The notes beneath the pieces are model-generated. The model searched no databases. It had not been told where the DNA came from and saw nothing but the letters and a program-made list of their open reading frames with translations. A stretch of 33,363 bases of DNA. Origin: SIG598 sp045580875. GTDB lineage: Bacteria > Bacillota > Clostridia > Oscillospirales > Acutalibacteraceae. This document shows, one piece after another, positions 32,464 to 33,363 of the stretch. The position numbers were made by a program, and so were the translations under genes. The stretch lies in the NCBI GenBank assembly GCA_045580875.1, contig JAZNOP010000061.1:1-33363 (forward strand). The letters run 5' to 3'. How positions within the stretch are numbered: the first letter of the stretch is position 1; every line of letters begins with the position of its first letter.

Positions 32464-33159
32464 AGCGTGATAAATTTTGGGTTAGCGGAGGAAGGTTTGA
32501 TCAGAGAACAACCGCACTTTCCACAAACCGAGCCGGATATCAATCGGCGAGGGGAGCGGCTTGCGCGGGATCATTCGCAAAGTAAAAAACAAGAGCGCAT
32601 TGCCCGAGACGACGAACCTGCAAACAATCATGATTGCGCATTGCAGATCGGCTTTAAACGGCGTTTTTTGCTTCATTTTTTTCGCCGAACAAAAAAATGA
32701 AGGGCCTCCGCCGGCCTGAGGCGGAAAAGAAGTTAAAAGTCCGAAATCTATAACAGAAATCGGATAGCATAAACCTCTTAATCGAAAATAACGTTTTGTC
32801 GTTGCGGTGAGCACATTGCCATGATGTGATGCAAATATTCACCTTCCGCCTTGCGCAGCGGCGCAGCTTTTGCTGAAGCAAAAGCGCCGTTATTCCATTC
32901 GGAATAACTGGGCGGCTTCCTTTTTGTTCGGTAAAAAAGGAACCAAAATACCGTTTAAATGGTCGTCTCGTATTTATATCGAATTGCATGTGTTTCAGAA
33001 ATAATGCTGAGCGAATCATTTCTGAAAACCTCAATTCGGAATAAATACATGTAGCCTGCGCCACTGTCCTGCGCACATTCACCGGAGTTAAGTATGGTGA
33101 TTGCCAGCGCTCTATCATCTTCCGCACTTCCACCCCTCGCCGATATAATTCCGGCGAGG
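32464..33159 (-). repeat. Structured hairpin-bounded repeat, copy D
   Basis: An intergenic repeat with the head GATAAATTTTGGG in plus orientation (32469 on), a palindromic hairpin (32529-32552), then a body that matches the copy at 25.67-26.20 kb in reverse complement, closed by the hairpin at 33135-33159. The body is very similar to the other copy over the part read as 33130-32935, then carries an extra pair of hairpins (the AAGCTTTTGC-like and GTTATTCC-like palindromes at 32870-32910). The slot at 32671-32702 holds a perfect 12-bp stem whose sequence is unlike its counterpart. The 179-codon frame at 32654-33193 has no ribosome binding site and no recognisable domain, so I do not call a gene. 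Confidence 0.85.
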
Positions 33160-33296
33160 TCAGCCGACCGGAGATACTGCACCGAGAGCCCATAGGTGAG
33201 ATCCGAGCCGGATATCAATCGGCGAGGTCAGCCGACCTGAGAAGCTGCAGCGAGAGCCGCCCATAGCTGAGATCCGAGCCGGATATCAATCGGCGA
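33160..33296 (-). repeat. Inverted copies of the 68-bp units
   Basis: Two units with GGTCAGCCGACC, GAGAGCC and a GAGCCGGATATCAATCGGC palindrome, reverse complement of the units at 26203-26338. They join the repeat body ending at 33159 to the next one. Confidence 0.75.
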
Positions 33297-33363
33297 GGGG
33301 AGCGATTTGCGTGAGATCATTCGCAAAGCGAAAAATGAGAGCACCGAACCTGAGACGACGAAC
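33297..33363 (-). repeat. Start of a third repeat body, cut by the window end
   Basis: Sequence GAGCGATTTGCGTGAGATCA and on, ending CCTGAGACGACGAAC, matches the left end of the body at 32551-32617 in the same orientation. The array therefore continues beyond the window. Confidence 0.7.

Noticed and set aside
32654..33193. 179-codon frame in the large repeat, with a similar frame at 25671-25904
   Set aside because: Between copies, replacement and silent changes are about equally common, the frames end differently, and there is no ribosome binding site. Similarity reflects DNA repeat conservation rather than a protein.

Overview
The window looks like a chromosomal segment of a Gram-positive Clostridia member, most likely Oscillospiraceae/Ruminococcaceae (Ruminococcus-like). 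This placement is inferred. It rests on strong GGAGG-type ribosome binding sites, consensus SigA promoters (TTGACA, 17 bp, TATAAT), the firmicute order yhbY-nadD-yqeK-LCP-rsfS-leuS, a RicT (PSP1) protein, and many intergenic hairpin repeats of a kind common in gut Clostridia. No phage, IS transposase, CRISPR array or rRNA gene was found.

Layout. Bases 1-7.6 kb are minus-strand accessory and housekeeping genes. They comprise a heterodimeric ABC exporter pair, an acidic coiled-coil protein, a NUDIX-GNAT-small-ORF operon, a two-TM protein, tRNA-Leu(UAA), a Dabb protein and ribosomal protein S21. At 7.8-10.5 kb two envelope glycosyltransferases face away from each other: a multispanning GT-C type enzyme on minus and a GtrB-like GT2 on plus. 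Bases 10.6-24.6 kb are a long minus-strand housekeeping block. In transcription order it runs rnc, a radical SAM gene, smc, ftsY, a zinc-ribbon gene, rdgB, yhbY, nadD, yqeK, an LCP ligase, rsfS and leuS. It joins RNA processing, chromosome organisation, protein targeting, nucleotide and NAD metabolism, cell-wall polymer attachment and translation. Several starts overlap upstream stops as ATGA, so translational coupling is likely.

From 24.77 kb the coding strand switches to plus: an orphan OmpR-type response regulator, then ricT, pgk, tpiA and gpmI. The three glycolytic genes catalyse, in order, 1,3-bisphosphoglycerate to 3-phosphoglycerate, triose-phosphate isomerisation, and 3- to 2-phosphoglycerate. 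Each has its own terminator.

The most unusual content is the non-coding DNA around this glycolytic block. Two kinds of repeat are visible. One is an array of about six short hairpins (copies at 29.25-29.48 and 30.50-30.73 kb). The other is a roughly 530-600 bp structured body bounded by palindromic hairpins (copies at 25.67-26.20 on plus, 32.55-33.13 on minus, and a third beginning at 33.3 kb). In both families the same hairpin slot carries different stem sequences in different copies while base pairing stays intact. In the second family the body lies in opposite orientations relative to a shared leading motif. These structured repeats are the best candidate for something undescribed. Functions proposed for them are inference only.
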